DNA from: Thermothielavioides terrestris NRRL 8126
Taxonomy: Eukaryota > Ascomycota > Sordariomycetes > Sordariales > Chaetomiaceae
Assembly (NCBI RefSeq): GCF_000226115.1
Contig: NC_016457.1
Location: 4,216,001 to 4,280,000, forward strand
Length of the DNA: 64,000 bases
Reading direction: 5' to 3'
A program made the translations under genes and the position numbers. The stretch's first letter is position 1; every line of letters starts with the position of its first letter. The notes under the pieces are model-generated. The model was not told the DNA's origin, searched no databases, and worked only from the letters and a program-made list of their open reading frames with translations. Below, one piece after another: positions 11,337 through 23,971 of this stretch.

Positions 11337-12441
11337 GATGCGAGTGCTGTGTGTACCTCTATGTACGGCAGGTCAGGCCCGCCAGGTCAGGTCGGCAGGT
11401 CCGAAGGATGAAGGTTCGCTCGGCGACTCGGCGCAAGAGAAGACAGAATGAAATCGGAGTCGACCGCCTAGTCGAAGTTTTCGTGAAAATCGGCGGGATG
11501 GCACGCGGTGCCTCACATCTCTTCGCACCCCGAGAGGGAAACGGCAATGCGGGAAGTGTTTCGGAAGAGGGCGAGACGTCAGCGGGCTGTCAGCCTAGCG
11601 CAAGAACCCTGACGGTTGGAGGCTTGGCCCTGCGGTGTTGCGAAGGCAGACCGCCACCCCCCTTGTCCACTCAGCCTTATCTTATCACTTGTTGGCCAAT
11701 TAGCTGCCTGCACATGTTGAGCTTGAACACTGTAATGACAGTAACTACAGGTAACTGCGGAGTGCGGAACGAAGTCGACGTTGCGGAGGAAGAGCAGCGC
11801 ATTGAAATGCATGCGATGACGGGTTGCGAGTTGTTCGAAACCCACTTGGTTCATTGTCACGTCTCGAGTGTTCCCGCACTCATACAAGGTTCCGGGGTTT
11901 GTTTTGTTAGCTCGGTACGGCCAAGCCACTAGTTGAACCAGGGGGGTTGCTACACTTTTCAGGGGCTATTTAGCCGCACAGAGCAGTGTTTTATTGTACT
12001 GCCCTCAGCCTTTCTGCACATCTGCAACCACCTGGAGTACAGGCGTATTGGACTTGCCGGGCCGTGAACCCAGTGAACTTGACGATCTGGGTAAAAGTGA
12101 ATCTTCCGTATAGATAAAAGTCTTAGATCTTGATCCTCTCGTCGCGCGGAAGGTCTTTGGATTTAGCTCTCTTGGTAGGTGTTGTATCAGCAATTTGCAA
12201 GACCACTTGGAACTACGGGTGTGGCCTATGCACCAGAGGATGGAGGTCACTTCGCCATAGAAACTGCGAGAAAAGTGACTTGTTGGGAGAGACTTACGTA
12301 AGTGGCTCCTTAGCTGCGTCCAGGACCCTGGTCAGTCACGAAAAATAACAATTCAAACCCCGGAACCTTGTATGACCAAACAAGAACTGGCGAACTCGAT
12401 TCGAAGTAGTTAACCGGCAGAAGATATGCTCTGGTGTGGGG
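11337..12441. other. Intergenic region upstream of the GHKL gene
   Basis: About 1.1 kb that must include the promoter of the GHKL gene (start 11336) and the 3' flank of the MMtag gene (stop at 12442). ORFs of about 190 codons (+) and 116 codons (-) overlap each other here and have no recognisable domain, so I do not call them. I see no tRNA, repeat or clear TATA box. Confidence 0.55.
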
Positions 12442-13242
12442 CTATCTCCTGTAGTCCCGGTCATGGCGCCTCGTCCTACTCCTGCTCCTGCTCCGCCGTC
12501 TGCCATCGGCCCTCATGCTACCAGCTCTGTCCACGCTCCTGCTCCTACTCCGCCGTCGGTCGTCCCTCCAGTGACTTCGTTCACGGCTGCGACTCCGACT
12601 GCGACTCCGGCTGCGTCGCTCGTCTCGCCGTCTTTCCTGTCGACGGCGGTCGTAATCTGGGCTAAGGCTCCTCCTCCGCTGACGGTACTCTTTCTCTCTG
12701 TCATCTAAGCTCTCCCGCCTCCTTTGCCGGCTCCGGCTACGATCCCGATATCTGTCCCGGTCGCGATCCCTGCTCCTGTGCCTCCTCCTGTGCCGGTCTG
12801 AGTCTCTGGGTCGGTTCGAGTCCCTGTGCCTGCTGCGTGATTCCGTCGCTGGTGCCACATTCTTCGAATCTTCGTCTTCGGTGTTGCGGGTTGGCACTTT
12901 CGAGCTGTCCACCTCCACAGCATTGGCTCCTGTTGCGCTGCGCGGTTTGATGGGCAAGCCGAGCGCCCGGGATATCGCTTCTTCTTCGGCCTCCTTGATC
13001 TTGCGGATCTCCTCGCGGCGCTCTCGCGCAGCCTTCTCCTCCGCCGTCTCCCCCGAATCGGCGGCCGTCGGGTCGGCTTTTGCATACCAGTTTAGGTCGC
13101 GCCCTTTGGCCCATCGCCCGACAGGCGCCTTGAGACTGTGGCCTAAGTAGTTCTCGCGGTACTGCGAGGTGGCGACATCGTCCCAGCTGAAGTTGACGCC
13201 GCCGCGCGAACCCGTTTTGCGGACGGTCGAGAGGAGGTCCAT
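12442..13242 (-). CDS. MMtag-domain, RS-rich nuclear protein
   Basis: A single exon of 266 codons; the start context is CAGCCATGG. Residues 1-60 carry the MMtag pattern (family of human multiple myeloma tumour-associated protein 2): RGGVNFSWDDV, YRENYLGHSLKAPVGRW and KGRDLNWYAK. A Glu/Lys/Arg-rich helix at about 70-95 ends in SRALGLP, and from about residue 130 to the end lies an RS/RD/RE-rich domain typical of splicing-associated proteins. The family is linked to nuclear speckles and pre-mRNA processing; the exact role is unknown and no RNA-recognition motif is visible. Antisense ORFs over the RS region are Pro/Ser/Thr shadows. The start codon is about 460 bp from the nearest transposon LTR. 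Confidence 0.9.
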   Translation of the reverse strand: MDLLSTVRKTGSRGGVNFSWDDVATSQYRENYLGHSLKAPVGRWAKGRDLNWYAKADPTAADSGETAEEKAARERREEIRKIKEAEEEAISRALGLPIKPRSATGANAVEVDSSKVPTRNTEDEDSKNVAPATESRSRHRDSNRPRDSDRHRRRHRSRDRDRDRYRDRSRSRQRRRESLDDREKEYRQRRRSLSPDYDRRRQERRRDERRSRSRSRSRSRERSHWRDDRRRSRSRSVDRAGSMRADGRRRSRSRSRTRRHDRDYRR

Positions 13243-13672
13243 GGCTGTCTGTTTTTGATTGCGTCGTAGTTCGTAGCACCGATGTCAGCGAAAGGAAAAT
13301 GGTACGGATTAGTGCGGCGCCGCGTCTGCAAATGTAAGGCGCCGGTGGAGAGCGAACCTTGGATGAGAGTTGAGAATATCAGTGTTACGAGCTTGTTGGT
13401 CGGCAGCCAGTAAGATCAAGGCGACAGATCCGACTGCAGTTGCCAAGCTTCCGCCCCACTGTTCCATGCAGGAACCCCTGCCACAGCGAGCAGAAGCTCT
13501 AACGTGCAACTGGTGTACCAGGGGGCTCCACTTGCACCTAGTTTTAGTTGCCCCCTCTCCTACGGAGAGGGGGGGACAAAATCATAGGACAGCACAAAAT
13601 TGGGGGACACTCCACCATACATTTTTCCCTACATTCGCGTCCACCCGCATTATCACGCCCACATTCGCGCTC
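13243..13672. other. MMtag gene upstream region, edge of the gene-rich DNA
   Basis: This is the promoter side of the MMtag gene. GC content stays high until about 13,575 and then falls. A perfect hairpin lies at 13,551-13,573: CCCCCTCTCC, loop TAC, GGAGAGGGGG. Just after it the sequence becomes A/T-richer and holds a short repeated ACATTCGCG (13,631 and 13,660). No further gene is visible. Confidence 0.6.
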
Positions 13673-13700
13673 CAAACCGCACTTCGAACTACACTGCAGA
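13673..13700 (+). repeat. Left remnant of a codon-phased minisatellite interrupted by element A
   Basis: One 24-bp unit starting CAAACCGCACTTCGAAC, followed by GCAGA, the left TSD of element A. Read in one frame it gives QTALRTTL. The same peptide-like repeat resumes on the far side of element A at 44,725, so these bases are the left part of an array split by the insertion. Confidence 0.7.
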
Positions 13701-13947
13701 TGTCACACGCAACTGTGGCAAGGGCACCTATAACCGCACCGCGGTCAAGGGTAACGAGCGTTCCTTTAAAAAGGAACCTTACCTAGAACCCCTTCGTAGG
13801 AAGATAGACTACATCAATATACTTTTATAATATATACTAGTATTTAGGAGTACCGCCTCATTAGCTGACGAGGCTAAGAGGCATTGATCTTTCTTACCCT
13901 TATACGTTTACCGCTAGATAGTTACTAAGGACCATCTATATATAATA
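13701..13947 (+). repeat. Element A 5' LTR
   Basis: 247 bp starting TGTCACACGC and ending TATAATA. It aligns without gaps to 44,478-44,724. By hand I count about 30 differences, every one a C/T or G/A transition. The expected terminal CA is TA in both copies, as RIP would produce. Confidence 0.9.
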
Positions 13948-15175
13948 AGTAGTGCCTACTAACGATTTAAACCTATTTACTTCTCTTCGAAGGGAACTAA
14001 GTTCGGCTTAGAAGATATTACAAGTTATACCTAATAAGTTGTATAGAGCAACGTCTAAGGTAGATAATACTCCTTTTTAAAGGAGTAAGCTTTAGGAAAA
14101 GCACTATATAACGAACTAGTTCGCTTTACTACTATTGTTAACCTAGCCCTAGGTATCTTTAAGGCGCTAGGAACTAGATAAAGTTAAGCCTTATAAATAT
14201 AAACGTCTATAGAGATATATAATAGACACTTAAGTTTATTAAGGACTTTAGAGTTATCTACAATATTCAATAGGTTACTAGTATTAGCCTATAGAAACTT
14301 AAGTACTTAGAAGCTATAGTATCCTTTAAGATAGTACTAGAAGAAGACAATTATATATAACAATATATTTAAAAACTATATATCTTAGAGTATCCTCCCT
14401 CTTAGATATTTAATAATTATATTCCTTATATCTATTTTATAACTATTAGGTATAAAGTCTAAATAGCTATTAATAAGAACTTTATCCTAGACCCTAGGAT
14501 CGAAGACGCTGCTTTAGAGACTAAGGACTTAACCTAAGAAATGCTAAAGACATTAGTACTAGAGAGTTAAGGACCGCTAAAGACCCTAAAGCCTTAGGAG
14601 ATCAACGATTAGTAACTAGGACTAGCTATATCGCTAGAAATATCGATAAGAACTAAATATAATCCAACTAAGAACTAGCTAATAACTTTACTAAGCTTAA
14701 CCTTTTAAAAGCAACTAAAGCCCTAAGATATATTAATTATTCTTTAATAAAGATATAAAACCTATATCGTTAATAGCTATAATCTTAGTAAACGCTATTA
14801 AAGATTACTAAAAGGATTATAAGATCTACTACCTTAGAACTAATAATTTAAAGAGGAAGATCTATTATTTCTAATAGCTTAGCTAATTAGCGCTTTTAAC
14901 CAAGTTCCCTAGCTACTACTATAGACGCTTAGCTAACTATCCTAGTATCTATCTAAGCTTCCTAAACTAAGTACAATTATTTAGAACCTTAAAATAGAAC
15001 GTATAGACAGTTTAGTCGATTCTAATATCTCTTTACTATTCTAAGAGATACTAAGCCTACTATATAAACAAGGAGCTAGACCCTCTAGACAAGTAGCTAG
15101 AGCTATAGATATCTAAGCTGCTTTCACTATATAGGACTTTCTTACTTAGATAGCTTAAATAATAGAGAACCTAAA
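13948..15175 (+). pseudogene. Element A internal region, left part (gag-like, broken)
   Basis: About 1.2 kb between the 5' LTR of A and the insertion point of element B, where gag would lie in a plus-oriented Gypsy element. The plus strand has coding-like composition broken by many TAG and TAA codons. No zinc-knuckle motif is recognisable; the gag call rests on position. The last five bases, CTAAA (15,171-15,175), are the left TSD of element B. Confidence 0.5.
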
Positions 15176-15425
15176 TGATATAGGGCAAGAAGAACAGGGG
15201 GGTTATGTGACCTATATGTCTGTGTACGTAGATTAGATAAAGGTGCTCTACGCCCCGCGTTGCAGACTTTGCAACGCTAGGCCCATTCAGGCAGGCGGTA
15301 TACACATATATGTTCTGCCCTACAGACATATATTTCTTAATGTACTACCGCCTAGATCTTCGATCCACTAGTATCATCAATCTACATCTTGTTATTCTAC
15401 GTATCTACGGCACTTCTCTATATTA
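15176..15425 (+). repeat. Element B 5' LTR
   Basis: 250 bp, starting TGATATAGGGCAAG and ending CTCTATATTA. The same sequence with transitions occurs at 35,382, 51,673 and 59,595, making four family copies in the window. The start and end form an 8-bp inverted repeat, TGATATAG/CTATATCA, with one base mutated here. Confidence 0.92.
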
Positions 15426-15879
15426 AGTGGTAGCTACAACTTTAAGATCATTAACCTAATTATTCTTTTCGTTATTAATCGACTAGCCTATATAGCAGCT
15501 TTGCCAATAGTAGTAGCCAGTTGAACCCCCGCTTTCTTCGTATAGCGACTTGACGAGGTCGACAGCGTTGAAGGCACCTAGTCCTACCTTCGAACGACGG
15601 TTTAGTCGAAGAGCCTCGATCGTATAGTAGTTCTACCGATAGCGATTACGATCTTTAGCTATCGATCGATTAGTCTATATAGTAGCGATCGCCAATAGTA
15701 TTGCTAACAGTAGTAGCTAATCAACTACCTAGTTCTTTTTATATAGCGGCGATAGCCGATAGCGATTGGAACGCCCTTTCTCTCTAGCCTAACGACGAAC
15801 CTTTTATTAGGCCTTCGTCAACTATCAGTATGTCAATAATACGCCTATTCGACCTAGCTTCTACGATTTAAACTAAGGC

Positions 15880-18760
15880 AATAGTTAAGATAGCTGATTA
15901 TAGCTACAATACTTGTTCTTATACTTCCTCGCTAGCTAAATAGCTCTCTAAACGCGATACTACTATATCTAAGAAGATTAAAGAGATGATATACTCTTTG
16001 TATAAAGGATTTATTTCCTTGGCTCTAGAGCCGCTAGTTCCAAAGGATCCAACTTATATCGATCTTGGCCAAAAGGATCTTAACAATATACAATTAGGCA
16101 ATAAGCTATCTTTCGAAGACGCTTAGAGCGACCTTAAAGAAGCGGAAGATATTCTAAACCTCCTAGAGTATATTAAGGTTAACACTAATTAGCCTTTTAT
16201 TAAGTGGCTTAGCTAAACTATAGACGAATATACCGCTCTACTCAAGGATACTATCGCTATAGTTAATCAACTTCGAGCTAATGTTACTAAGATTCGACTT
16301 ATACTCGATAGGTTAATAAGCTTTTATAACTGCTTTAAGGACTTGCTAGAGCTTATAAATCAACTCTAGATAGCTATCACCTAGACTAGAGAAATCGTTT
16401 AACAAGTTTAGTACTAGGATAAGCTCTTTGCTCGATATATATAATATATTAACGATCGGCTAAATAAGATCAACGACGTTATTGCCTAGCTAGCTACTAA
16501 GGACCGATCGGCTAATCCTGTTCTAGCTAAGGAGCCTTTGCTAGCTACTTCTATATCAACTATAGAACTATAGTTGTATACCCCTTCTATTTAGAGCCAC
16601 TGCTCAGTAGCAATAGTAGCTTCTCTAATAGAGAGCCTTTATACGCCTCCTCTAGTCTAGCCTACTCGACCTTATATATAGACCGCCTTTCCTATCTCTC
16701 TAAAAGGCGTCAATATCGGTATAGCCTATAACCTAGCTATAAGTATACCGCTAGTACATTAGGCCTATATTATATACTCTAACAATTTGCGCTTAGGCGG
16801 CTAGCGCTAGGCTATATCGCCTCTTAGCGACCTATACTATACCGAGTCGCCTTAAGGCGACCTTCGCTAAGGCGAGCCGCCTTAGGATAGCCAACACTAA
16901 GCTACATCGCTTTTTAAGTAGCCCTCTAGCGCTAGCGGCTATAATCTAAACGACCTAAGCGACTTAGATAATAGCGACGGTAGGCACTATCTAAATAACC
17001 GTTTAAACAACCGTCTACCTTTTCTACCTCCTCTAAACTACGATTACTAGAAGCATTCCTATAATACCGTAGGCACTAAAGGTAGCTGATCCATCTCTAC
17101 CTTTAAGATTAAACGTAACGATATTAGTACTTTTAATCCTAGTTATAAGGACCTTAACAATATAAACATTATTATAGATAGTAAAAATGTGATTTTTACC
17201 GATATCTATTGCTTTATTTAACGTTTATCAACTTTTTTAGAGGACCCTAATACTAGCTACAACGTAGCCTAGCAAATCCTATACCTCCTACCTATAGTTC
17301 TCACTAGCTAAGCCCTCCTCTAGTAGAATAGCGAAGTTATTATATAGGAGCGTTTATAGTAGCGTTAAGTAGGCCTTTATATAGTCTTTAATCAATTAGT
17401 AAAGCGTTTTATAATAGATCGCTAAATAGCTATCGACAAGTTTAACCGAGGACGGTTAACTATTAGGTATATTGTAGAGAACCTTAACGCCCTAATAAAC
17501 TTCTTTTAGAAGAAGTTACGTTTTATATATATAGTAGGCTAGATCAATTATAATAATTCAAACTAGTATAACGCTATAGGCACTATCTATAACCGTTTAG
17601 ATTCGACTATTATATCTTTTCTTCTATAGCCTAAGACAAAGTATACTCTAGTACGCTATATATATAAGATTATAGAAGTATAGCCTACACTTATTACTAT
17701 AGTTTATAATAAGTTCCTAGAGTTAAAGAAGTCTTCGCTTATTAGTAAGTCTACTATTTCTAGTAATACTAAGTCTAATAAAAAGCTCTTTAGATGCACT
17801 GATCGCTATAGCGACGATCACTAGAACTACGACAATAACTACTATAACCGAGATCGTGACCAAGGTAGCAAATACTGCCTAGATAACTACAATTCTAAGT
17901 ATAACGATCGAGCCTAAGACTAAACGTACCTTATCGACAACGCTAATTCGAAGACGTTATCCGATTTAGAAGCCGACGACAATACTAATACTAACCGCAA
18001 GTCATCTGCTTCCAACGGTATCGACGAGTTAGATATCGCCTATATAGCTTATAATTCGAAGCTAACCTATTACAAATGTTATTAGACCTTCAATATAGTA
18101 CCTACCACCAATATATACATTCGCACTTATAGCAAGATAATCGTTCCTAAAAGCATTCGCCACTATCGAGCTAATTAGGCCAACCTAGGCTAGCGAACCT
18201 ACAAATACTACGATACTTTGTTCGATTCCTAGAACTAGCTCTTCAAGTACCTAAAAACCTGTTCAATAGCCGCTTCTAGCACTATTAAGTGCTTAGAGCG
18301 TGTTATCGCTACTACTAAGGACGCCTTAGAGGACAATATCCTACTTACCAAAGGCTCTAGTCTAGCTATAGACTTCGCTACCGACCTAGAGGTATAAGAG
18401 GCCCCTAAAACGGCTAACCTAAGTATTAATAGCCTATATAGCGCCTACACCTACTTATATATTAAGGCCTATACTTAGCCTAACTACGAAGACCTAGAAG
18501 TTTACCTTAATCTGGGTACTAGCCATTCAATCGTCGATAAGACCTTCCTAAGTACCTTCGAGTACTCGATTAAGCACTACAATAGCCAAATTCATAGTAT
18601 CAAAAAGACTTTGCCTACCTAGTAGGCGACCTTCGTCATTTACCTACTAGGCGTTACCGCTACTAGCCTAGTACTCCTTAAGTTTATTCGGTCCGCTTAA
18701 GTAGTAGATAAGCTATTCGCCAACCTCCTATTAGGAGTTAACTTCCTAGATCTATATTAG
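15880..18760 (+). pseudogene. Element B gag and protease relic
   Basis: Coding-like plus-strand sequence broken by TAG/TAA. It aligns by eye along its length with 52,370-55,260 of element D. Near 18,505 the frame reads NLGTSHSIVDKTFL, corresponding to LDLGASYSIINKTFL in D, a retropepsin active site (D-T/S-G type) with mutated residues. A run with several related CTTAGGCG/CGCCTTAG words at about 16,790-16,930 may be an internal repeat of gag. Confidence 0.65.
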
Positions 18761-19492
18761 GCCTCTATCGATTATAGTACGAAGGTCGCTAGCCTATATA
18801 GTATCCTAAGAGGATTCGATATACTATTCGCTATATATACCTAGACGTTCCCCTATATACGTAAGGTTAAGACTATATATGCCGTTACCTTATAGCCTAA
18901 GCAAGAAGCGTTCGTCGCTATAGATTATAAACCTCTTTTAATAGACTAGTCTATAATGTTCAATACTCGTTATTCTACTATTCTAAACGCTATTGTCAAC
19001 GCTAAGACCCCTAAAGTAGTAGCTCTTAAAAACCCAACTAAGGGAGTTCTCACTATTCTAAAGCGCTACCCTATTAGCTAAATCGAGGATATTGACGATA
19101 GCGATTATATCGCCTATTCCTAGGAGATAGCCTTTATAGCATTGACTATAGCAACCGCTTTAATAGCTATATCGTCTACCGCTACGAGCTCTAGTTCAGT
19201 TTAGACCACTGTTCAGTATACTAGCCTTGGCGTATTAACTGCATTCGATATATATAGCCTAGTTTATACTATTTTAGGAGACTCTATGTAACTTATAAAC
19301 GATGTTTCGTCTTAGACCCTAGCATCTTTGTAAAATTCGCTAGAGCTATCGACGCCTTATAGCAATATAGTATATTAGCTAACTACTTTATCTGAATCTA
19401 GACCTATATTATACTAATTAGCGTACCTACTAGGCTAGCCTACCTAGCTTATATTACGCTAATCGATCTAGGATCCTAGCACTGATAGTTAT

Positions 19493-19979
19493 TGAAATAG
19501 TGCAAAACCTCTACACCAACCTACCCCACCACACCCAGGACTAGGCATACGAGATAGCTCCCAAAGGAATACAGTGTCCCTCTAGACGAATAAAGATAGT
19601 ACATATCAAGTAGTAGGAAAGATATCTCTTAAAAGGAAGATATATAGCTTAGGCGTGTCTAGTAGGATATAGTAGAAAGACAGAAGACAACGAGAATACA
19701 GTTAGAGCTCAACAGTTCAAATACCTATCGTCTAGGCAAAGGTAGAACAACAAAAGAAGAGGCTCAATAGCCCTCCTAAAAGAAGGAGAACTACCAACGT
19801 AGTATTAACGAATATATATTGACAACTACTTAATACTTTACTTAATAACAAAGAAGATAGGTTTAGCCTACTTAAATATATATAATCAGAGGGCTAGACC
19901 CCTTAGCAATAAATGCAATATACTAAAATAATTAGAAAAACTAGGTCCCTATATCTAGGTAGTCTATTACCCTAATTCA
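19493..19979 (-). repeat. Element C LTR (3' LTR in element orientation)
   Basis: 487 bp, plus-strand TGAAATAG to AATTCA, equal in length to 31,297-31,783. The copies differ by transitions in the portions compared by eye. A purine-rich tract (minus strand) abuts its inner edge, as expected for the polypurine primer of a minus-oriented element. Confidence 0.92.
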
Positions 19980-22900
19980 CACTTCCCTTTTAAGCTTGCT
20001 ATACACTCCTATAGGCAAGTTCGTACCTTAAAAGCTCCCTAGTATATACCTCTTATCGTCGCTACTCCTTAAGCTACTCTCTATATATAGCTCTCTTAGC
20101 TTACAAAGGCCTAGCTAGCTATAGTAGCTAATTACACTATCTTTTGTACTCTTCTACTTCCTTGATATATACGTCCTATCCTTACTACTATACTAGATAC
20201 TTATATTTATAGGCGAAGGTATAGTCGTATAGGTCGTATAGTAGTAGACGAAGTAGCTATTCGAGCTTAATAAGCTCCTTACGAAGGCGCTTACTACAGT
20301 ACTATACTAAGGGTAATATATAGCTAGATAATACAAGCGATCCTTATATCTACAAATGCTTCTATACTAGCAAATAAAGCATCTTAAGATAGTTCAGCCT
20401 CCTTATAAGTATATAGACAAGCGTCTCCTCTTCCTAGAGATAGAGATCAAGTACTATCATCCTAAGTGCCGCCTATACTAGGGCCCCAAGCTTTTTAACC
20501 TATATACTACCAAGGAGGTACTCCCAGTTGAACTTATCTATAGGGACGTCGACGAGCCTTCGAGTTGTAGTCGCCTACATCGTAGCAATCTCTATAATCT
20601 TAGCTTCAACGTTCGCCTAGGTCGATATATTATTAAGATCCTCCACTAGTATAGCTAATAGTTCTAAAGTAGCATTTTAGTCCTCTACTTAGAGTAGTAA
20701 AATAGCCTTAGATACTAAAAACATAGTTTATAACTATCGTCCAAAGTCGTCTACAAGGTCTTACAAAGATAGCCCGCCATTTAGCTATCTATCTAGTAGA
20801 AGCCCTATAATCCTATAGTAGTACACTTAGTATATTACCTCTTACTTTGATTAAGATATAAGGATTAGCTATATAATAGCAATTAGTCCCTTCTCGCTCT
20901 AGTTAGAGATCTAGGCTTACTTAAATACCACTGAGTATATAGCTAAGATTCTAAGCTCTATATCGCTAAAGTAGTTACAAATATACGTAGGTAGGTCATT
21001 GAGCCTAAGAATATCTAGCTTATTAGGTATAAACACGTTGTCGTCCTAAAGGACTTTAATCACCTTGTCTTCGTTGTACTCTAAAAGCGTAGACTATATA
21101 GGTTCTTAGGTCGAAGACAATAGGTCTAGAGGGAGCTTATACATCTTACCTTCGTTCTATTATAGCGAAGGGATCCCTTTGACGCAAAGTAGACAATCTT
21201 TGAAGGTGCGAAGAGCATTCCTACAAGCTCCCAACCATAAGTACAATATACACCGCTATACAACCTTCTTATTGTCTCCCCAAAATGACTTAGCATCTTT
21301 GAGTCTAGCTCTTGCCCTACAAGGGAGGCGTAATACCTCGCTTAATCGCTATCTCTAGCAAGCTTCTATAAACCTAGTAGCATATAAAACTTAAGCTCCC
21401 TAAGCAGCTGCTTCTATCCTAGGGCAATGGTCACATTAGCCTAAGATTATATAGGCCCTATAAAATCGAGAATCTTGCGACGACCTATAGTAATGCTCGC
21501 AATAGCGTATAAAAATTTAGCTCAATAGAAAAGTCGCTCTCTAGATAGAAAGATCTAGACCAATTAAAGCGATCGTAGGAAAATTTAAAGTATAGTAGGC
21601 AAGGCGAAAGAAATAGTTGATTATAAGAGAGCTAGCGAAAGGATCGAGAAAAGGGGTAAGCAAGCCTTTAAAGGTAGAAAAGCTACTTAGCTCTTTTCTA
21701 ATCTAGACGAAAGAAAATGGATAAGGCCTATAGCGCCTACTAATTGGCTAGAGATAGGCTAGAAAAGAGCGTTCACCTCCTAAATTCTTAAGGCCTTCCT
21801 TTCCTCTTTACTATTCTAAAACTATTTCCTTCCTCTAACTTTTTTACTACTTTATTCTAGTGCCCTTATCTCTCTAGATAGATTAGGTTCTTAGTAGTCG
21901 AGTCTTCTACTTCCCTTTCGAATTTATATATAGCTCCTATATATAAATTTATAACCTAAAAAACTAAGATATCGAACAACTAACGTACCTACGACGTCTT
22001 ATAGGAAATTACTAATAAAGTAGACGACTAGAGGCTATTATTATATAAGATTACGAACTGCTAGATCGATCTTTCGCTAATATCGAAAACAAACATTTTT
22101 ATAGCCTAGAAGTATATCTAGGTAGTCTAGAGCAAGATAAGGGATCCGCCAATACTAAAAGATAAGTACTATACTAATAAATATACTACGATCTTAGTTA
22201 AATATAAAGCTATCTACAATATAATTAAGATCTTCTAACTAAATGTTAGGCTACTATATATCTAATAGGTCCTACTAAGTAATTAGCAAGATTAATATAG
22301 GATATAGTAATTAGTTTATATCAACGATAGGCTAATTGATATAATTAAATAGCACTATAACACCTTAGTCCTTTGTCCAATATACGTAGAGCACTACAAT
22401 AGTAGACTACTTAGGCGTTAGATATATTATTTCGCTATACACTTAAATCAAGCTTTAGCTCTCTTAATCTAGGTATAAGGTCGTAAATAAGTACTACACT
22501 TCCCTTTTATACTTGCTCTCTAAGTAGAGGAAGACTAACACTCCTATAGCAACAAAGTTCTTTACTAAAGCTATAAACTATTATACTAACGTTCGACAAC
22601 TCCTTTTAACAAAGATGGAGATATTTATATGACCTAGCTCTTTAATAGCTACGCTTTTCTTACTCCTCTCTTTACTAATAAGTATACTAACTGTATCTAG
22701 TTAAAGAAGAAATATATCTAGATTTACGTCTATAAGAATAATTAGAAGCACCTAGCTTAGGACTTGATCTTATAGAGCTATCTCCTATATAATCTAAGGA
22801 ATAATCCTAAGTTAAAGCTATACCTAGAAGAAGTAGACTAAAAGTAGTTTATCTTACTAAAGGATATTATTAAGGAGTAGATAGTATAGTACTAGGTTAA

Positions 22901-23700
22901 CTATAAAAGTTTATACTACTAAGGGACAGAGACAATAGACAAGGATAGGCAAAGGGTAGGATATAGTCTAGGAGCTTAGCCTATAGACAATAGATTAAGA
23001 GATGATATACCTTAATCGTAGATTTTTCTTAGCCTTAACTTTAGCTCTAAGAAACTTAGTCCTATATAATAAGAAACTATCTATCTAAAGGGCAGAAGTA
23101 AAAAGAAAAAGGTATAAATGACTATAAGGCCCCTAAGAGTAGGGTCACCCCCTAGGAGGAAAACTTAGGTACTAGCGAAAAAGAATAAGGTCCTAAAGGC
23201 TAAAAATAAACAAAAGACAATAGATAGACGAAGACTAAATAAGATATAGCTAATAGAAATATTATTAGCGAATAAGAGACTAATATAACAACGGATATTA
23301 GGAAAGAAATATAGCTAAATACTAATAAAACCATTAGAGATAGCAGCTTCTACGCCCTTCCCCCCTTCTAGAATGTATATCCTTATATATCTAGAGGGCT
23401 AGTGTTAAAAACTAGGTAGTTTTCTATAAGGGATTTCGACGATAAGCTCTTAACGAGGTTGCTCCTTCCTTGCCCCCTTCACAGTCGAGTAAATCTAGCT
23501 AGCCTAAGGCGCTATAGTACAACCAAGGGTTTCTTCCTTAAAGACCTCCTCCTTAACTACAATTGTAGCGTCCTCTATACTATCTTCTCTTAGTAACCTA
23601 TTACTATAATCGCTTATACTATAGACCTCGTTATAATCTAGAACTATAATACTATCGTAGTGAAGCCTATTTAGGTAATTAGCGTAGCTACCTAGGCTAG
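19980..23700. other. Element C extra region between pol and the 3' LTR
   Basis: About 3.7 kb beyond the end of recognisable pol. From 20.0 to about 21.4 kb neither strand gives a recognisable domain. From about 22,600 to 23,400 the plus strand, antisense to C's pol, reads as a Trp- and Lys-rich protein once TAG is allowed for Trp. The word ACACTTCCCTTTTA next to the LTR (19,979) recurs at 22,496 followed by a similar CTTGCT, suggesting a duplicated end or another decayed insertion. No domain recognised. Confidence 0.5.
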
Positions 23701-23728
23701 TAAAGACGTAGGTATAGTCTCCCTCTAC

Positions 23729-23971
23729 CTAGTTAAGGCTAATACTATTAGCAACGCTATATTCCCCTTCGCTATCGTCGATAGGCGTCGAGTAATATAT
23801 ATTTATAAAATCTATACCCTCGCTACGATTATCGTCACTATTAGCAGCTCCTAAGTAACTAGCATTTATAGAATCCCGCTTCTCGTCGCTATAGCCTTCG
23901 TCGCTAACCTCGTTGCAATACCTACCGTTATAGCGCTCCTCTCTACAATAGAACGGAGTTAGCCTATCCAC
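23729..23971 (-). pseudogene. Element C pol C-terminal fragment, surviving open frame
   Basis: An 80-codon frame still open by chance, beginning MDRLTPFYCREERYN and rich in Asp, Glu, Ser and Asn. It lies just downstream (minus strand) of the integrase relic and is probably the acidic tail of the polyprotein. No chromodomain is visible in it. Confidence 0.5.

Noticed and set aside
12436..12708. Pro/Thr/Ser-rich plus-strand frames
   Set aside because: Antisense of the Arg/Ser/Asp repeats of the MMtag protein.
13370..13786. 138-codon plus-strand frame across the boundary of element A
   Set aside because: It crosses the LTR start and has no domain; only its QTALRTTL segment is meaningful, as minisatellite.
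13701..13947. LTR start at TGTGGC (13,713) for element A
   Set aside because: Alignment of the two copies extends 12 bases further left to TGTCAC, and only that boundary gives the matching GCAGA duplication.
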